Source: Marinosulfonomonas sp. (GTDB lineage Bacteria > Pseudomonadota > Alphaproteobacteria > Rhodobacterales > Rhodobacteraceae). From it: DNA of 56,732 nucleotides. Location of the stretch: positions 1 through 56,732 of the forward strand of contig WFNH01000090.1 of NCBI GenBank assembly GCA_015488685.1. The letters run 5' to 3'. Under the pieces are notes generated by a model. It was given only the letters and a program-made list of their open reading frames with translations, made no database searches and was not told the origin of the DNA. Numbering within the stretch: the first letter of the stretch is position 1; the number at the start of each line of letters is the position of its first letter. Made by a program: the position numbers and the translations under genes. Positions 17,991 through 26,186 of the stretch are shown in pieces.

Positions 17991-18955
17991 GCCAGAACTT
18001 CGACAACATCCCCGAAACCGCCCTTGACTGGCACCGCTCCGGCCGCGGGGCGGCATTGGCCACTGTGGTGGAAACATGGGGCTCGGCCCCGCGCCCCGTG
18101 GGCAGCCAACTGGCGATTGCGGGGGATACGGAAATTGCCGGTTCGGTTTCGGGGGGCTGTGTCGAGGGCGCCGTGATTATCGAGGCGATGGACGCGCTTG
18201 CGGATGGCAAACCAAGGATGATGGAATTCGGCGTGTCCGATGATCAGGCCTTTGCCGTCGGGTTGGCCTGTGGTGGCAAGATCAGGGTGATGATCGAGCC
18301 GATAGGCACGGTGCTGCCCGAGGATATGCTGGCCGAACTGGTGGCCGCACGGGCGGACCGTGTGCCGGTGGCCTATGTGGTGAACCCGGATGCACAGACC
18401 CGCAGGCTGGCGACAAAGGGCGATTACCCCGACCGGTTTCGCAGCGACAAATCCGGTTTCGAGGGCGAGGAATTCGTCGCCATCCACAACCCGCCGCTAA
18501 AGCTGATCGTAGTGGGGGCGGTGCATATCACCCAGCCTTTGCTGGTGATGGCCCGGCTGGCCGGTTATGATCCGGTGCTAATTGACCCGCGCGCGGCCTT
18601 TGGCTCCAAGGCGCGATTCCCGAACGAGGAAATTATCGATGACTGGCCGGACGAGGCCCTGAAGGCGCAAGGACTGGATGCCCGCACCGCAGTCGTGACC
18701 CTGTCGCATGACCCGAAAATCGACGATCCTGCGCTAACCGTGGCCTTGCGGTCGGATGCCTTTTACATCGGCAGTCTTGGATCAACCCGCACCCATGCCA
18801 AACGGGTGGAGCGGTTAACGGCAGCGGGGTTCAATGATGCAGAAATCGCCAGTATCCACGCGCCGGTAGGCTTGGACATTGGTAGTAAATCACCCGCCGA
18901 AATCGCCCTGTCGATCATGGCGCAGATCACCAAAACCCTGCGCAAATCGGGCTAA
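17987..18955 (+). CDS. xdhC: XdhC/CoxI-family maturation factor
   Basis: A 322-residue protein with the N-terminal XdhC_CoxI domain (VVETWGSAPRPVGSQLAIAGD, shown in part as TWGSAPRPVGSQ; SGGCVEGAVI) and a C-terminal Rossmann-type XdhC domain (LIVVGAVHITQPL, VTLSHDPKIDDPAL, YIGSLGSTRTHAKR). XdhC proteins bind the molybdenum cofactor, aid its sulfuration and insert it into xanthine dehydrogenase-family enzymes. It starts inside the stop of the DUF1203 gene and ends 87 bp before the Mo-hydroxylase genes, which fits a role in their maturation. Confidence 0.92.
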   Translation: MSQNFDNIPETALDWHRSGRGAALATVVETWGSAPRPVGSQLAIAGDTEIAGSVSGGCVEGAVIIEAMDALADGKPRMMEFGVSDDQAFAVGLACGGKIRVMIEPIGTVLPEDMLAELVAARADRVPVAYVVNPDAQTRRLATKGDYPDRFRSDKSGFEGEEFVAIHNPPLKLIVVGAVHITQPLLVMARLAGYDPVLIDPRAAFGSKARFPNEEIIDDWPDEALKAQGLDARTAVVTLSHDPKIDDPALTVALRSDAFYIGSLGSTRTHAKRVERLTAAGFNDAEIASIHAPVGLDIGSKSPAEIALSIMAQITKTLRKSG

Positions 18956-18981
18956 CATTGTTGTCATAATGAAAATTACTT

Positions 18982-19010
18982 TTGCCAAACCGTCGCCCCC
19001 GTGTTTTACT
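18982..19010 (+). promoter_or_regulatory. Possible sigma-70 promoter of the coxSLM-like operon
   Basis: TTGCCA and TTTACT separated by 17 bp, about 33 bp before the coxS-like start codon. Matches are 5/6 and 4/6 to the consensus. Confidence 0.35.
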
Positions 19011-19042
19011 CGCCTCTAATTAGAACATAAGGGAGGACGACC

Positions 19043-19528
19043 ATGACACAGGTCACCATGACCGTGAACGGCAAAGCTGTGAGCGGTGAAGCAGAGGGGC
19101 GCACACTGCTTTCACAATTCTTGCGCGATGGGCTGGGGCTGACGGGAACACACGTTGGCTGTGACACTTCACAATGCGGCGCTTGCAGCGTGCATGTTAA
19201 TGGAAAGCTTGTGAAATCCTGCACCATGTTCGCAATCGAGGCCGACGGGGCCGAAGTATCGACCGTTGAAGGCGAAGCGGATGAAGACGGCACATTGTCG
19301 ACCATCCAGCAGGCCTTTCAGGAGCACCACGGGCTGCAATGCGGTTTCTGCACACCGGGTATGGTGATGGCCACCAAATCCCTGCTGGCCGAGAACCCCA
19401 AACCGACCGAGGCCGAAATCCGCGCCTATCTGTCCGGCAATATCTGCCGCTGCACGGGGTATCACAACATTGTCAAAGCGATCATGGCCGCATCCGGTCA
19501 GGACGTCAGCGCCATCGCCGCAGAATAA
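19043..19528 (+). CDS. (2Fe-2S) small subunit of a form II CoxSLM-like Mo hydroxylase
   Basis: A 161-residue electron-transfer subunit with two [2Fe-2S] clusters. The plant-type cluster is bound by Cys40, 45, 48 and 60; the C-terminal cluster by Cys100, 103, 135 and 137 (CGFC and CRC). GGGAGGA precedes the ATG. Gene order small-large-medium, and the active-site motif of the large subunit, point to the form II (BMS-type) branch rather than true aerobic CO dehydrogenase. A REP-like hairpin separates it from the large-subunit gene. Confidence 0.93.
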   Translation: MTQVTMTVNGKAVSGEAEGRTLLSQFLRDGLGLTGTHVGCDTSQCGACSVHVNGKLVKSCTMFAIEADGAEVSTVEGEADEDGTLSTIQQAFQEHHGLQCGFCTPGMVMATKSLLAENPKPTEAEIRAYLSGNICRCTGYHNIVKAIMAASGQDVSAIAAE

Positions 19529-19530
19529 GC

Positions 19531-19558
19531 GGTAGGGCGGGGTTCACCCCGCCGTCAC
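19531..19558. repeat. REP-like palindrome between coxS- and coxL-like genes
   Basis: GGCGGGGT and ACCCCGCC (19536-19553) form an 8-bp stem with a 2-nt loop. The flanking GTAGGGCGGG matches the reverse complement of the element at 1058-1084. It sits inside an operon, so it is more likely an mRNA stabiliser or differential-expression hairpin than a terminator. Confidence 0.5.
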
Positions 19559-19580
19559 AGAATTTCAGGGAGGAACGAAC

Positions 19581-21944
19581 ATGCCAGCAGATGGAGGCAT
19601 CGGCGCCAGTACCAAACGGCGCGAGGACGTCCGGTTTTTAACCGGAAACGGAAACTACACAGACGATATCAACGCGAATGGACAGGCTTATGTCTATTTC
19701 CTGCGCTCGGAAATGGCGCATGCGAAAATCAACGGGATTGATACCTCGGACGCGGAAAAGATGGACGGTGTGATCCGCATCTTCACCGGTGAGGATTTTG
19801 TCGAAGTGGGCGGTGTGCCTTGTGGTTGGGAAGTGACCGATCGGTTTGGCAATGCCATGCAGGAACCCAGACACCCCATTCTGGCACATGGCAAGGCCCG
19901 CCATGTGGGTGATCCGATCTGCGCAATTGTGGCGGAAACACTGGAGCAGGCCCGCGATGCCGCCGAGGCGATCGAGCTGGATCTGGAAGAACTGCCTGCT
20001 GTGATCGATATGAAATCCGCGCTGGCAAAAGACAGCCCCAAGGTGCACGACGAACTTGAGTCGAACCTGTGTTACGACTGGGGGTTTGTCGAGGAAAACC
20101 GCGATGCCGTGGATGAGGCAATCAAGAACGCCCACCACGTCACCACGCTGGAACTGCGCAACAACCGGCTGATTGCCAACCCGATGGAGCCGCGCGTCGC
20201 CATCGGCATGTTTGACCGCACCACGGATGAACACACGCTATATACCACGTCGCAAAACCCGCATGTGATCCGCCTGCTGATGGGCGCATTCGTGCTGGGC
20301 ATACCGGAGCATAAACTACGGGTGATCTCGCCCGATGTGGGCGGTGGCTTTGGCACCAAAATTTTCCACTACGCCGAAGAGGCCTTTTGCACCTTTGCCG
20401 CCAAGGCGGTGAACCGCCCTGTGAAATGGACCTGCAGCCGCTCCGAAGCCTTTGTTTCTGATGCCCATGGACGCGATCATGTGACCAAGATCGAACTGGC
20501 AATGGACAAGGACGGAAATTTCCTTGCCCTGCGCACGGATACCCACGCCAACATGGGCGCTTATCTATCAACCTTTGCGCCCAGCGTGCCCACATGGCTG
20601 CACGGCACATTGATGGCGGGTAACTACAAAACCCCGTTGATCTATGTGAACGTCAAGGCAGTGTTCACCAACACCGTGCCGGTTGACGCCTATCGCGGGG
20701 CCGGGCGTCCTGAAGCATCATTCCAGCTGGAGCGGGTGATCGACAAGGCGGCCCACGAGATGGGGATCGATCCGATCGAACTGCGCCGCCAGAACTTTAT
20801 CACCGAATTTCCCTATGCCACGCCGGTTGCGGTGGAATATGACACCGGCGATTACAACGCGACGATGGACAAGATGATCGAGATCGCCGATCTGGCCGGT
20901 TTCGAGAAACGCGCCGCCGAAAGTGCCGACAACGGCAAGCTGCGCGGCATTGGCGTGAATTGCTATATCGAGGCTTGCGGCATTGCGCCCAGTAACCTGG
21001 TGGGCCAGTTGGGCGCCCGCGCGGGGCTTTACGAAAGCGCCACGGTGCGGGTGAACGCAACGGGGTCAATCAGCGTGATGACCGGTTCGCATTCACACGG
21101 GCAGGGGCATGAAACCGCCTTTCCACAAGTGATTGCCGATATGCTGGGGATTGATGCGTCGCAAGTGGACATTGTGCATGGCGACACATCCAAAGTGCCG
21201 ATGGGCATGGGCACCTATGGCTCGCGCTCCTTGGCAGTTGGCGGCAGTGCGATGGTGCGCGCCACTGAAAAGATCATCAACAAGGCCAAGAAAATCGCGG
21301 CCCACCTGCTGGAAGCTTCGGAAGGCGATATCGAGCTGAAAGATGGACAGTTCACCGTTGCGGGCACCGATAAATCGGTTGCCTGGGGCGATGTGACATT
21401 GGCCGCCTATGTGCCGCACAACTATCCGCTGGAAGACCTTGAGCCTGGACTTGAAGAAACCGCGTTTTATGATCCGGCCAACTTTACTTACCCGTCAGGT
21501 GCATATGCCTGCGAGGTTGAGGTGGACCCAGAAACCGGCAAGGTGACGATTGAACGCTTCAGTGCCGCTGATGATTTTGGCAACATCGTCAATCCGATGA
21601 TCGTTGACGGTCAGGTGCATGGTGGCATCGGGCAGGGCATCGGTCAGGCGCTGCTGGAACAGGCGGTCTATGACGACGACGGACAGCTGATTTCCGGCTC
21701 CTACATGGATTACGCCATGCCGCGTGCAGATGATGTGCCGTTCTATACGGTTGATCATTCCTGCCAGACCCCCTGCACCCACAATCCGTTAGGCGTGAAG
21801 GGCTGTGGCGAGGCCGGCGCGATTGGCTCGCCCCCTGCGGTGGTCAACGCGGTGGTCGATGCCTTGCGGCGGGCCGGACAGGACATCACCCATATCGACA
21901 TGCCGCTGACGCCGTCGCGCGTTTGGCAAGCCATGCAATCCTGA
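19581..21944 (+). CDS. Molybdopterin large subunit, form II CoxL-like
   Basis: A 787-residue xanthine dehydrogenase-family catalytic subunit binding the Mo-molybdopterin cytosine dinucleotide cofactor. Visible: DDINANGQAYVYFLRSE near the start, PDVGGGFGTK, the active-site loop AYRGAGR at residues 370-376, TGSHSHGQGHETAF, and the late NPLGVKGCGEAGAIGSPPA with the conserved catalytic Glu. AYRGAGR is the form II signature; genuine form I CO dehydrogenases carry AYxCSFR. The physiological substrate is therefore unknown and need not be CO. GGGAGGAA precedes the ATG. Confidence 0.92.
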   Translation: MPADGGIGASTKRREDVRFLTGNGNYTDDINANGQAYVYFLRSEMAHAKINGIDTSDAEKMDGVIRIFTGEDFVEVGGVPCGWEVTDRFGNAMQEPRHPILAHGKARHVGDPICAIVAETLEQARDAAEAIELDLEELPAVIDMKSALAKDSPKVHDELESNLCYDWGFVEENRDAVDEAIKNAHHVTTLELRNNRLIANPMEPRVAIGMFDRTTDEHTLYTTSQNPHVIRLLMGAFVLGIPEHKLRVISPDVGGGFGTKIFHYAEEAFCTFAAKAVNRPVKWTCSRSEAFVSDAHGRDHVTKIELAMDKDGNFLALRTDTHANMGAYLSTFAPSVPTWLHGTLMAGNYKTPLIYVNVKAVFTNTVPVDAYRGAGRPEASFQLERVIDKAAHEMGIDPIELRRQNFITEFPYATPVAVEYDTGDYNATMDKMIEIADLAGFEKRAAESADNGKLRGIGVNCYIEACGIAPSNLVGQLGARAGLYESATVRVNATGSISVMTGSHSHGQGHETAFPQVIADMLGIDASQVDIVHGDTSKVPMGMGTYGSRSLAVGGSAMVRATEKIINKAKKIAAHLLEASEGDIELKDGQFTVAGTDKSVAWGDVTLAAYVPHNYPLEDLEPGLEETAFYDPANFTYPSGAYACEVEVDPETGKVTIERFSAADDFGNIVNPMIVDGQVHGGIGQGIGQALLEQAVYDDDGQLISGSYMDYAMPRADDVPFYTVDHSCQTPCTHNPLGVKGCGEAGAIGSPPAVVNAVVDALRRAGQDITHIDMPLTPSRVWQAMQS

Positions 21945-21959
21945 AGGAGGAAATGAGAA

Positions 21960-22742
21960 ATGTATGCATTTGATGTAGAGACCCCTTCAAGCGTTGCAGA
22001 AGCAGTCGCTGCGCTGAAGGACGAAGAGGCGACCGCGCTGGGTGGTGGTCAAACCCTGATCCCGACCCTGAAACAGCGTCTTGCCGCGCCTGAAAAACTG
22101 GTCAGCCTGTCGGGGATTGCCGAGATGAAGGGCATATCCACAGACGGCGGTGTGCTGACCATCGGCGGGGCCACGCCCCACGTCGAAGTGGCCGCGCAGG
22201 GGGATTTCCCCGCGCTGGCAGCGCTGGCGGGCAATATCGGTGATCCGGCGGTGCGTAATCGTGGCACGATTGGCGGATCCCTTGCCAACAATGATCCGTC
22301 GGCCTGTTATCCCTCGGCGGTGCTGGGCACGGGTGCAACCATCGTCACCAACACGCGCGAAATTGCGGCGGATGACTATTTTCAGGGCATGTTCACCACG
22401 GCACTTGAGGATGACGAAATCATCACCGCAGTGAGGTTCCCCATCCCGAAGGCCGCGTCTTACCAGAAATTTGATCAACCCGCCTCGCGCTTTGCGCTGG
22501 TCGGGGTGTTCGTGGCCAAAACCGCCGATGGTGTGCGGGTGGCCGTGACGGGGGCGTCCGAAGACGGTGTGTTCCGCTGGACCGAAGCCGAAGAAGCGCT
22601 GAACAAGGAATTCCGCAGTGATGCGCTGATGGATTTGGACATAAACGCGATGAACATGATCGGCGATTTGCACGGCACCAAGGAATACCGCGCCCATCTG
22701 GTCAAGGTGATGACGCGCCGCGCGATCAACGCGATCGGGTAA
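21960..22742 (+). CDS. FAD-binding medium subunit, CoxM-like
   Basis: A 260-residue flavoprotein subunit that passes electrons between the iron-sulfur subunit and an acceptor. FAD-binding motifs are LGGGQTLIPTLKQRL near residue 30 and TIGGSLANNDPSACYP near residue 103. It starts 15 bp after the large-subunit stop with AAGGAGG upstream. The N-terminal MYAFDVETPSSV fits family starts. It is the last gene of the operon; hairpins follow at 22751-22818. Confidence 0.92.
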   Translation: MYAFDVETPSSVAEAVAALKDEEATALGGGQTLIPTLKQRLAAPEKLVSLSGIAEMKGISTDGGVLTIGGATPHVEVAAQGDFPALAALAGNIGDPAVRNRGTIGGSLANNDPSACYPSAVLGTGATIVTNTREIAADDYFQGMFTTALEDDEIITAVRFPIPKAASYQKFDQPASRFALVGVFVAKTADGVRVAVTGASEDGVFRWTEAEEALNKEFRSDALMDLDINAMNMIGDLHGTKEYRAHLVKVMTRRAINAIG

Positions 22743-22752
22743 ATAGGCCGTG

Positions 22753-22818
22753 GCGCCGCACTTGATGCGGGGCCTGCCATTGGTAACAAACAGCAAGGCC
22801 CCGGATCAGGTCCGGGGC
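22753..22818. repeat. Tandem imperfect hairpins after the CoxM-like gene
   Basis: An imperfect dyad (CCGCA...TGCGG, 22757-22772) and a second, CCCGGA-TCAGG-TCCGGG (22800-22816), followed by TGCGCATTTTT. They may end the Mo-hydroxylase transcript and resemble dispersed extragenic palindromes. Confidence 0.4.
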
Positions 22819-22848
22819 TGCGCATTTTTGATAGGGTGATCCATCCGG

Positions 22849-23241
22849 CTGATAACTGACATCTGGCACAGCTTTCGATCCCTGCCGGTTTGGGTGCAAA
22901 TCTGGGTCGCTTTGATCCTTGTGCCGGTTAATATGGCGTCAGTGCTGTTTTTCACCGAACCCAAAGGCATTCTGATTGCCGCATTGGCGGTTGGCGGCAT
23001 GATACCCAATATCGCCATCATGCTGACTGAACGGGGCCTGTCGAAAATGATGGCCCTGCCGCATCTGCTGATCTGGATTCCGCTGCTTTTGATCCTCTGG
23101 CCACATCTGGGCGCCGTAACTGGCGATTATCAGAAATACCTGTGGCTGCTGTTTGCCGTGGACGGGCTGTCACTGGCGTTTGACATTCCGGATGCGTGGA
23201 AATGGTGGAGAGGGGATCGTGCCGTTGCCGGGGCGCAATAA
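22849..23241 (+). CDS. Small membrane protein, start uncertain
   Basis: An unrecognised inner-membrane protein with about four hydrophobic segments. The first conventional start is GTG at 22894 (115 residues), but the frame is open upstream to 22840 and encodes plausible sequence (DIWHSFRSLPVWVQIW) continuous with the first membrane segment. CTG at 22849 is preceded at 8 bp by AGGG, which is why the longer form is given here (131 codons with stop). The protein ends in WKWWRGDRAVAG. Converges on infC with a bidirectional terminator between. Confidence 0.6.
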   Translation: MITDIWHSFRSLPVWVQIWVALILVPVNMASVLFFTEPKGILIAALAVGGMIPNIAIMLTERGLSKMMALPHLLIWIPLLLILWPHLGAVTGDYQKYLWLLFAVDGLSLAFDIPDAWKWWRGDRAVAGAQ

Positions 23242-23269
23242 AAAAGCCCCCGCAAATGCGAGGGCTTTT
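23242..23269. terminator. Bidirectional terminator between the membrane-protein gene and infC
   Basis: AAAAGCCC / GGGCTTTT arms with an inner CGC/GCG pair, one C-A mismatch and an AAAT loop. A-run and T-run flank it on each side, so it can serve both converging transcripts. Confidence 0.85.
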
Positions 23270-23290
23270 CCATAAATTGTAAAGCTTTGC

Positions 23291-23836
23291 TTACTTTGGT
23301 AACTGCCCGATCATCATGATCATTTGGCGACCTTCCATCTTGGGCATGCTTTCGACCTTGCCGACATCCTTGACGTCCTCGGCCACCCGTTCCAGCAATT
23401 CGCGGCCCAGATTAAGGTGCGCCATTTCGCGGCCACGGAATCGCAGGCTGATCTTTACCTTGTCGCCGTTTTCCAGAAACTTGAACACATTGCGCATTTT
23501 CACATCGTAATCATGCGTATCGGTGTTCGGGCGGAATTTCACTTCCTTGACCTCGATGGTCTTTTGTTTCTTGCGCGCCTCGGATTCGCGTTTTTGCTGT
23601 TCGTACTTGAACTTGCCGAAATCCATGATTTTGCACACAGGCGGGTTGGCGTTTGGCGAAATTTCCACCAGATCCAGTCCGGCCTCGTCTGCCATGTCCA
23701 TGGCGCGCGCAGGGGTAACAACCCCGACGTTTTCACCGTCGGCGCCAATAAGCCGGATTTCCTTGGATGTGATGCGTTCATTCACGCGGGGGCCAGTGTC
23801 GCGCTGTGGCGGGGCATTGTGTGGTCTGCGGGCTAT
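23291..23836 (-). CDS. infC: Translation initiation factor IF-3 (apparent ATA start)
   Basis: IF-3 binds the 30S subunit, prevents 50S joining and checks start-codon pairing. The protein is 181 residues, with [34 protein letters not shown] and the C-terminal [15 protein letters not shown] domain (each shown in short form: [20 protein letters not shown]). The frame continues upstream of the GTG at 23785 with [17 protein letters not shown], which matches the usual IF-3 N-terminus. No ATG, GTG or TTG exists there; the first residue falls on ATA at 23836, 8 bp after AAAGGA. Rare start codons let IF-3 repress its own translation, known for AUU in E. coli. Downstream rpmI/rplT are not present. Confidence 0.92.
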   Translation of the reverse strand: MARRPHNAPPQRDTGPRVNERITSKEIRLIGADGENVGVVTPARAMDMADEAGLDLVEISPNANPPVCKIMDFGKFKYEQQKRESEARKKQKTIEVKEVKFRPNTDTHDYDVKMRNVFKFLENGDKVKISLRFRGREMAHLNLGRELLERVAEDVKDVGKVESMPKMEGRQMIMMIGQLPK

Positions 23837-24035
23837 GACTTTGATCCTTTGATTGTGAAGCCTTGTCTTGTGCGGAAAATAGACGGGCGCGCGCGCGCTT
23901 ACAAGGTGTTATTAACACCGAAATGAGCAATAATGTGCTATATTTCCCCTTGCTTGCTTTTCACATGGCTGTGCATCTGTCATAGCACACACATGTCCGG
24001 ATGCTTTTACCGGAAAGTTAACTAGGGGTTTAGAG

Positions 24036-24875
24036 ATGAACAAATCATTACTTATCGGGGCGGCGTTGATTGCTGCAGGGGCTGGTATCTATTTTTATTC
24101 GCAAGGGAATAACAGCACCAGCGAGGTGATGGAACAGGCCACAGATGCAGCCACAAAAGCTGCTGATGACGCTGCCGCGTCGGCCAAAGCCGCAGAAGAA
24201 GCCGCTACCAAGGCAGCGGAAGAAGCGGCTGCGAAGGTAGCTGAAGAAGCTGCGGCTGCCGAAGAGGCTGCGAAAGCCGCTGCTGCCAAAGCTGCCCAAG
24301 AAGCCGAAGCGAAAGCCGCTGAAGAAGCCGCTGCTGCTGACGAAGCCGCCAAAGCCGCTGCCGCCGAGGCTGAAGCTGCCGCTGCCAAAGCTGCCCAAGA
24401 AGCCGAAGCAAAAGCTGCTGAAGAAGCCGCTGCTGCTGACGAAGCCGCCAAAGCCGCTGCCGCCGAGGCTGAGGCTGCTGCTGCCAAGGCCGCTGAAGAA
24501 GCGGCTGCCAAAGCTGCTGAAGAAGCCGCTGCCGCAACCGAATCTGCGGCTGGCGCCGCGAGCAGCACGGAGAATGCAATCACCAACGCCCTTTCCGGTG
24601 CCGTTGATGCCGCTTCTCAACCCGTTGAAGGCGCAAACAATATGGCAACAGATTCTGCGTCAGCAGATATGTCCGAGGATCCGGCCCCAACCGAGCAGGA
24701 AACATTGCTGACAGCCGATGGTTTTGATGCTGCCAAGATTGGGGAAATGATTGACAATTCCGATCTGGCCCCAATGAAAAAGACCTTGTTGAAAGCTGCG
24801 GTCGAGAAAGCTGGTGAAAATCCTGAAATGGTTAAAGCCGTGATTGAACAGGTGAAAACTGCCTTGGGCATGTAG
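24036..24875 (+). CDS. Ala-rich membrane-anchored repeat protein (paralogue 1)
   Basis: An unrecognised 279-residue protein. Residues 3-21 form one membrane segment (LLIGAALIAAGAGIYFY) without an obvious cleavage site. Residues about 30-175 are Ala/Glu/Lys-rich and strongly helical, built partly from a 33-residue unit repeated at 99 bp in the DNA (from 24291). A Ser/Thr-rich linker follows, then a 56-residue C-terminal module (LLTADGFDAAKIGEMIDNS ... VKTALGM). The same architecture with a short linker occurs in the next gene, so they are paralogues. A rigid rod projecting from the inner membrane into the periplasm is inferred. A strong terminator follows. Confidence 0.8.
   Translation: MNKSLLIGAALIAAGAGIYFYSQGNNSTSEVMEQATDAATKAADDAAASAKAAEEAATKAAEEAAAKVAEEAAAAEEAAKAAAAKAAQEAEAKAAEEAAAADEAAKAAAAEAEAAAAKAAQEAEAKAAEEAAAADEAAKAAAAEAEAAAAKAAEEAAAKAAEEAAAATESAAGAASSTENAITNALSGAVDAASQPVEGANNMATDSASADMSEDPAPTEQETLLTADGFDAAKIGEMIDNSDLAPMKKTLLKAAVEKAGENPEMVKAVIEQVKTALGM
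24291..24488 (+). repeat. 99-bp in-frame tandem repeat
   Basis: Two nearly identical 99-bp units start at 24291 and 24390, each opening with GCTGCCCAAGAAGCCGAAGC, followed by a diverged partial third copy. Each unit encodes 33 residues of Ala/Glu/Lys helix inside the Ala-rich protein. Confidence 0.85.
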
Positions 24876-24899
24876 CCTTTTCCAAATCTTGTTAGATCG

Positions 24900-24939
24900 A
24901 ACGCCGCGCGAAAAAAGTTCCTTTTTGCGCGGCGTTTTT
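24900..24939 (+). terminator. Rho-independent terminator
   Basis: ACGCCGCGC / GCGCGGCGT arms, with an inner A-run pairing a T-run, followed by TTTTTG, 25 bp after the paralogue 1 stop. Confidence 0.85.
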
Positions 24940-25083
24940 GTGTCTGGCAGGTGAAATGGGCTATTCCCCGCCGATACTGGGCGATAACGTGCCGCTTATC
25001 GTTAATGGGGTGTTTTCTCTGGTTTGGGCAAATCTTGCGGGCCAATATTTGTCATAATTACTTAATAAACAGGAGGCTGAATT

Positions 25084-25488
25084 ATGAATAGAACATTGAT
25101 ACTTGCCATTCTGGTCGCGATTATAGGCGCTGGGTTATATTTTTACAGCAATAACAGCAGTGTTACGGACGCGGCTGGCGACATGAAGGATTCTGTTTCG
25201 CAGGCGGTCGGGGATGCAGCCGATACAGCGACCGGTGCTGTAGAGCAGGCCGCAGGCGCTGCCTCGGATGCGGTTTCCGGCGCGGCGGATACGGCCACAG
25301 CAGCTATGGATGGCGCATTGTTTTCGCCGGAAGGATATGATGCGGTGAAAGTGGCTAACATGATTGATGCATCGGCACTGGATGATGCGCGAAAAAGCAG
25401 CCTGAAAAACGCATTGATGGCGGCCGGAGATGATCCGGCGTTGTTGTCGGATATTCTGGGGCAGGTGAAAGAGGCCTTGGGGATGTAA
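25084..25488 (+). CDS. Ala-rich membrane-anchored protein (paralogue 2)
   Basis: A 134-residue protein with the same plan as its upstream neighbour: an N-terminal membrane segment (LILAILVAIIGAGLYFY), a shorter Ala/Thr/Asp-rich stretch (SQAVGDAADTATGAVEQAAG and similar), and a 56-residue C-terminal module (LFSPEGYDAVKVANMIDAS ... VKEALGM). By hand alignment about 24 of 56 module residues match paralogue 1. AGGAGG precedes the ATG. Function unknown; the shared ends suggest one family expanded by local duplication, with linker length free to vary. Confidence 0.82.
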   Translation: MNRTLILAILVAIIGAGLYFYSNNSSVTDAAGDMKDSVSQAVGDAADTATGAVEQAAGAASDAVSGAADTATAAMDGALFSPEGYDAVKVANMIDASALDDARKSSLKNALMAAGDDPALLSDILGQVKEALGM

Positions 25489-25501
25489 ACCTTTGTGGGC
25501 T

Positions 25502-25930
25502 TCACACCGAAAGGTGTTGTGTGATCAGCACTGCCCATTCCTCGATCGAGGCGGCAAATTGTTGCTGTGTTATCAGCGCCAGTTCTGCTGTCGCGATCGG
25601 GGTTAACGGTGTGTAAGTGTAAGTGACCTGTACCACGACCTGCCCCAGAGATTGCGCGTGGCAAACCACATCCACGATCGCTATTCGGCTGGTCGGGGTG
25701 ATGCGCAGATAGCGGGCATGATGTATTTCGGGTCGCCACTTGAGGCAGGTCCAAAAGGTTTTGTCCATACCGTCACCCGTCGTAAAAAGCATTTCCTCGC
25801 GGGTGACTTTTCCGTTCAAATAGGTTGGTGCCCACCCCGGCACCCATGCCTCTTCTCCGCTTGGGGTGAAAAGAGGAAATATCTGTTCGATATTACCGGT
25901 CAGTTTGATCTGATGGGTGAATTCAGTCAT
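25502..25930 (-). CDS. SRPBCC-like (START/polyketide cyclase fold) protein
   Basis: A 142-residue protein whose opening (HQIKLTGNIEQIFPLFTPSGEEAWVPGW, seen in short as QIKLTGNIEQIFPLF and EEAWVPGWAP) and a late helix (QQQFAASIEEWAVLITQHL) fit the SRPBCC ligand-binding fold. A ligand cannot be inferred. Its start overlaps the stop of the small regulator-like gene by 8 bp, so the pair forms an operon. Confidence 0.72.
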   Translation of the reverse strand: MTEFTHQIKLTGNIEQIFPLFTPSGEEAWVPGWAPTYLNGKVTREEMLFTTGDGMDKTFWTCLKWRPEIHHARYLRITPTSRIAIVDVVCHAQSLGQVVVQVTYTYTPLTPIATAELALITQQQFAASIEEWAVLITQHLSV

Positions 25931-26186
25931 TTGCTATCCTATCTGGATGCTTGTGACTATCAGCGCTGGTCTGTTCCAGCCCGTATATTTCACCAAGCCG
26001 CGCAATGGTTTCAAGCGTGTCTTCCGAGAAGGGTAATTTATTGTCAAAAGCATGCAGGACAATACCTTCGACCAGATCGCCAAGCGTCATATCCTTGTAT
26101 TCGGCCAGTCCTTTAAGAACTTTCAGAAGCGGTGAGGAAAGGCGCAGACCTGTTTGGGTCCTTGGGGGTGGAGAATTTGTTACCAT
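25923..26186 (-). CDS. Small putative ribbon-helix-helix-like regulator
   Basis: An 87-residue protein of uncertain family. The N-terminal part (TQTGLRLSSPLLKVLKGLAE) followed by YKDMTLGDLVEGIVLHAF resembles the strand-helix-helix layout of small Arc/CopG-type DNA-binding proteins, but this is a structural guess. A 22-bp palindrome overlaps its start codon (26179-26200), which would suit autoregulation. It is cotranscribed with the SRPBCC-like gene. Confidence 0.6.
   Translation of the reverse strand: MVTNSPPPRTQTGLRLSSPLLKVLKGLAEYKDMTLGDLVEGIVLHAFDNKLPFSEDTLETIARLGEIYGLEQTSADSHKHPDRIAND

Noticed and set aside
19581-21944. Annotation of the large subunit as aerobic CO dehydrogenase (coxL form I)
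   Set aside because: The active-site loop is AYRGAGR, not AYxCSFR.
23883-23897. Alternating GC run upstream of infC as a Z-DNA or regulatory element
   Set aside because: Only about 12-14 bases, with no supporting context.
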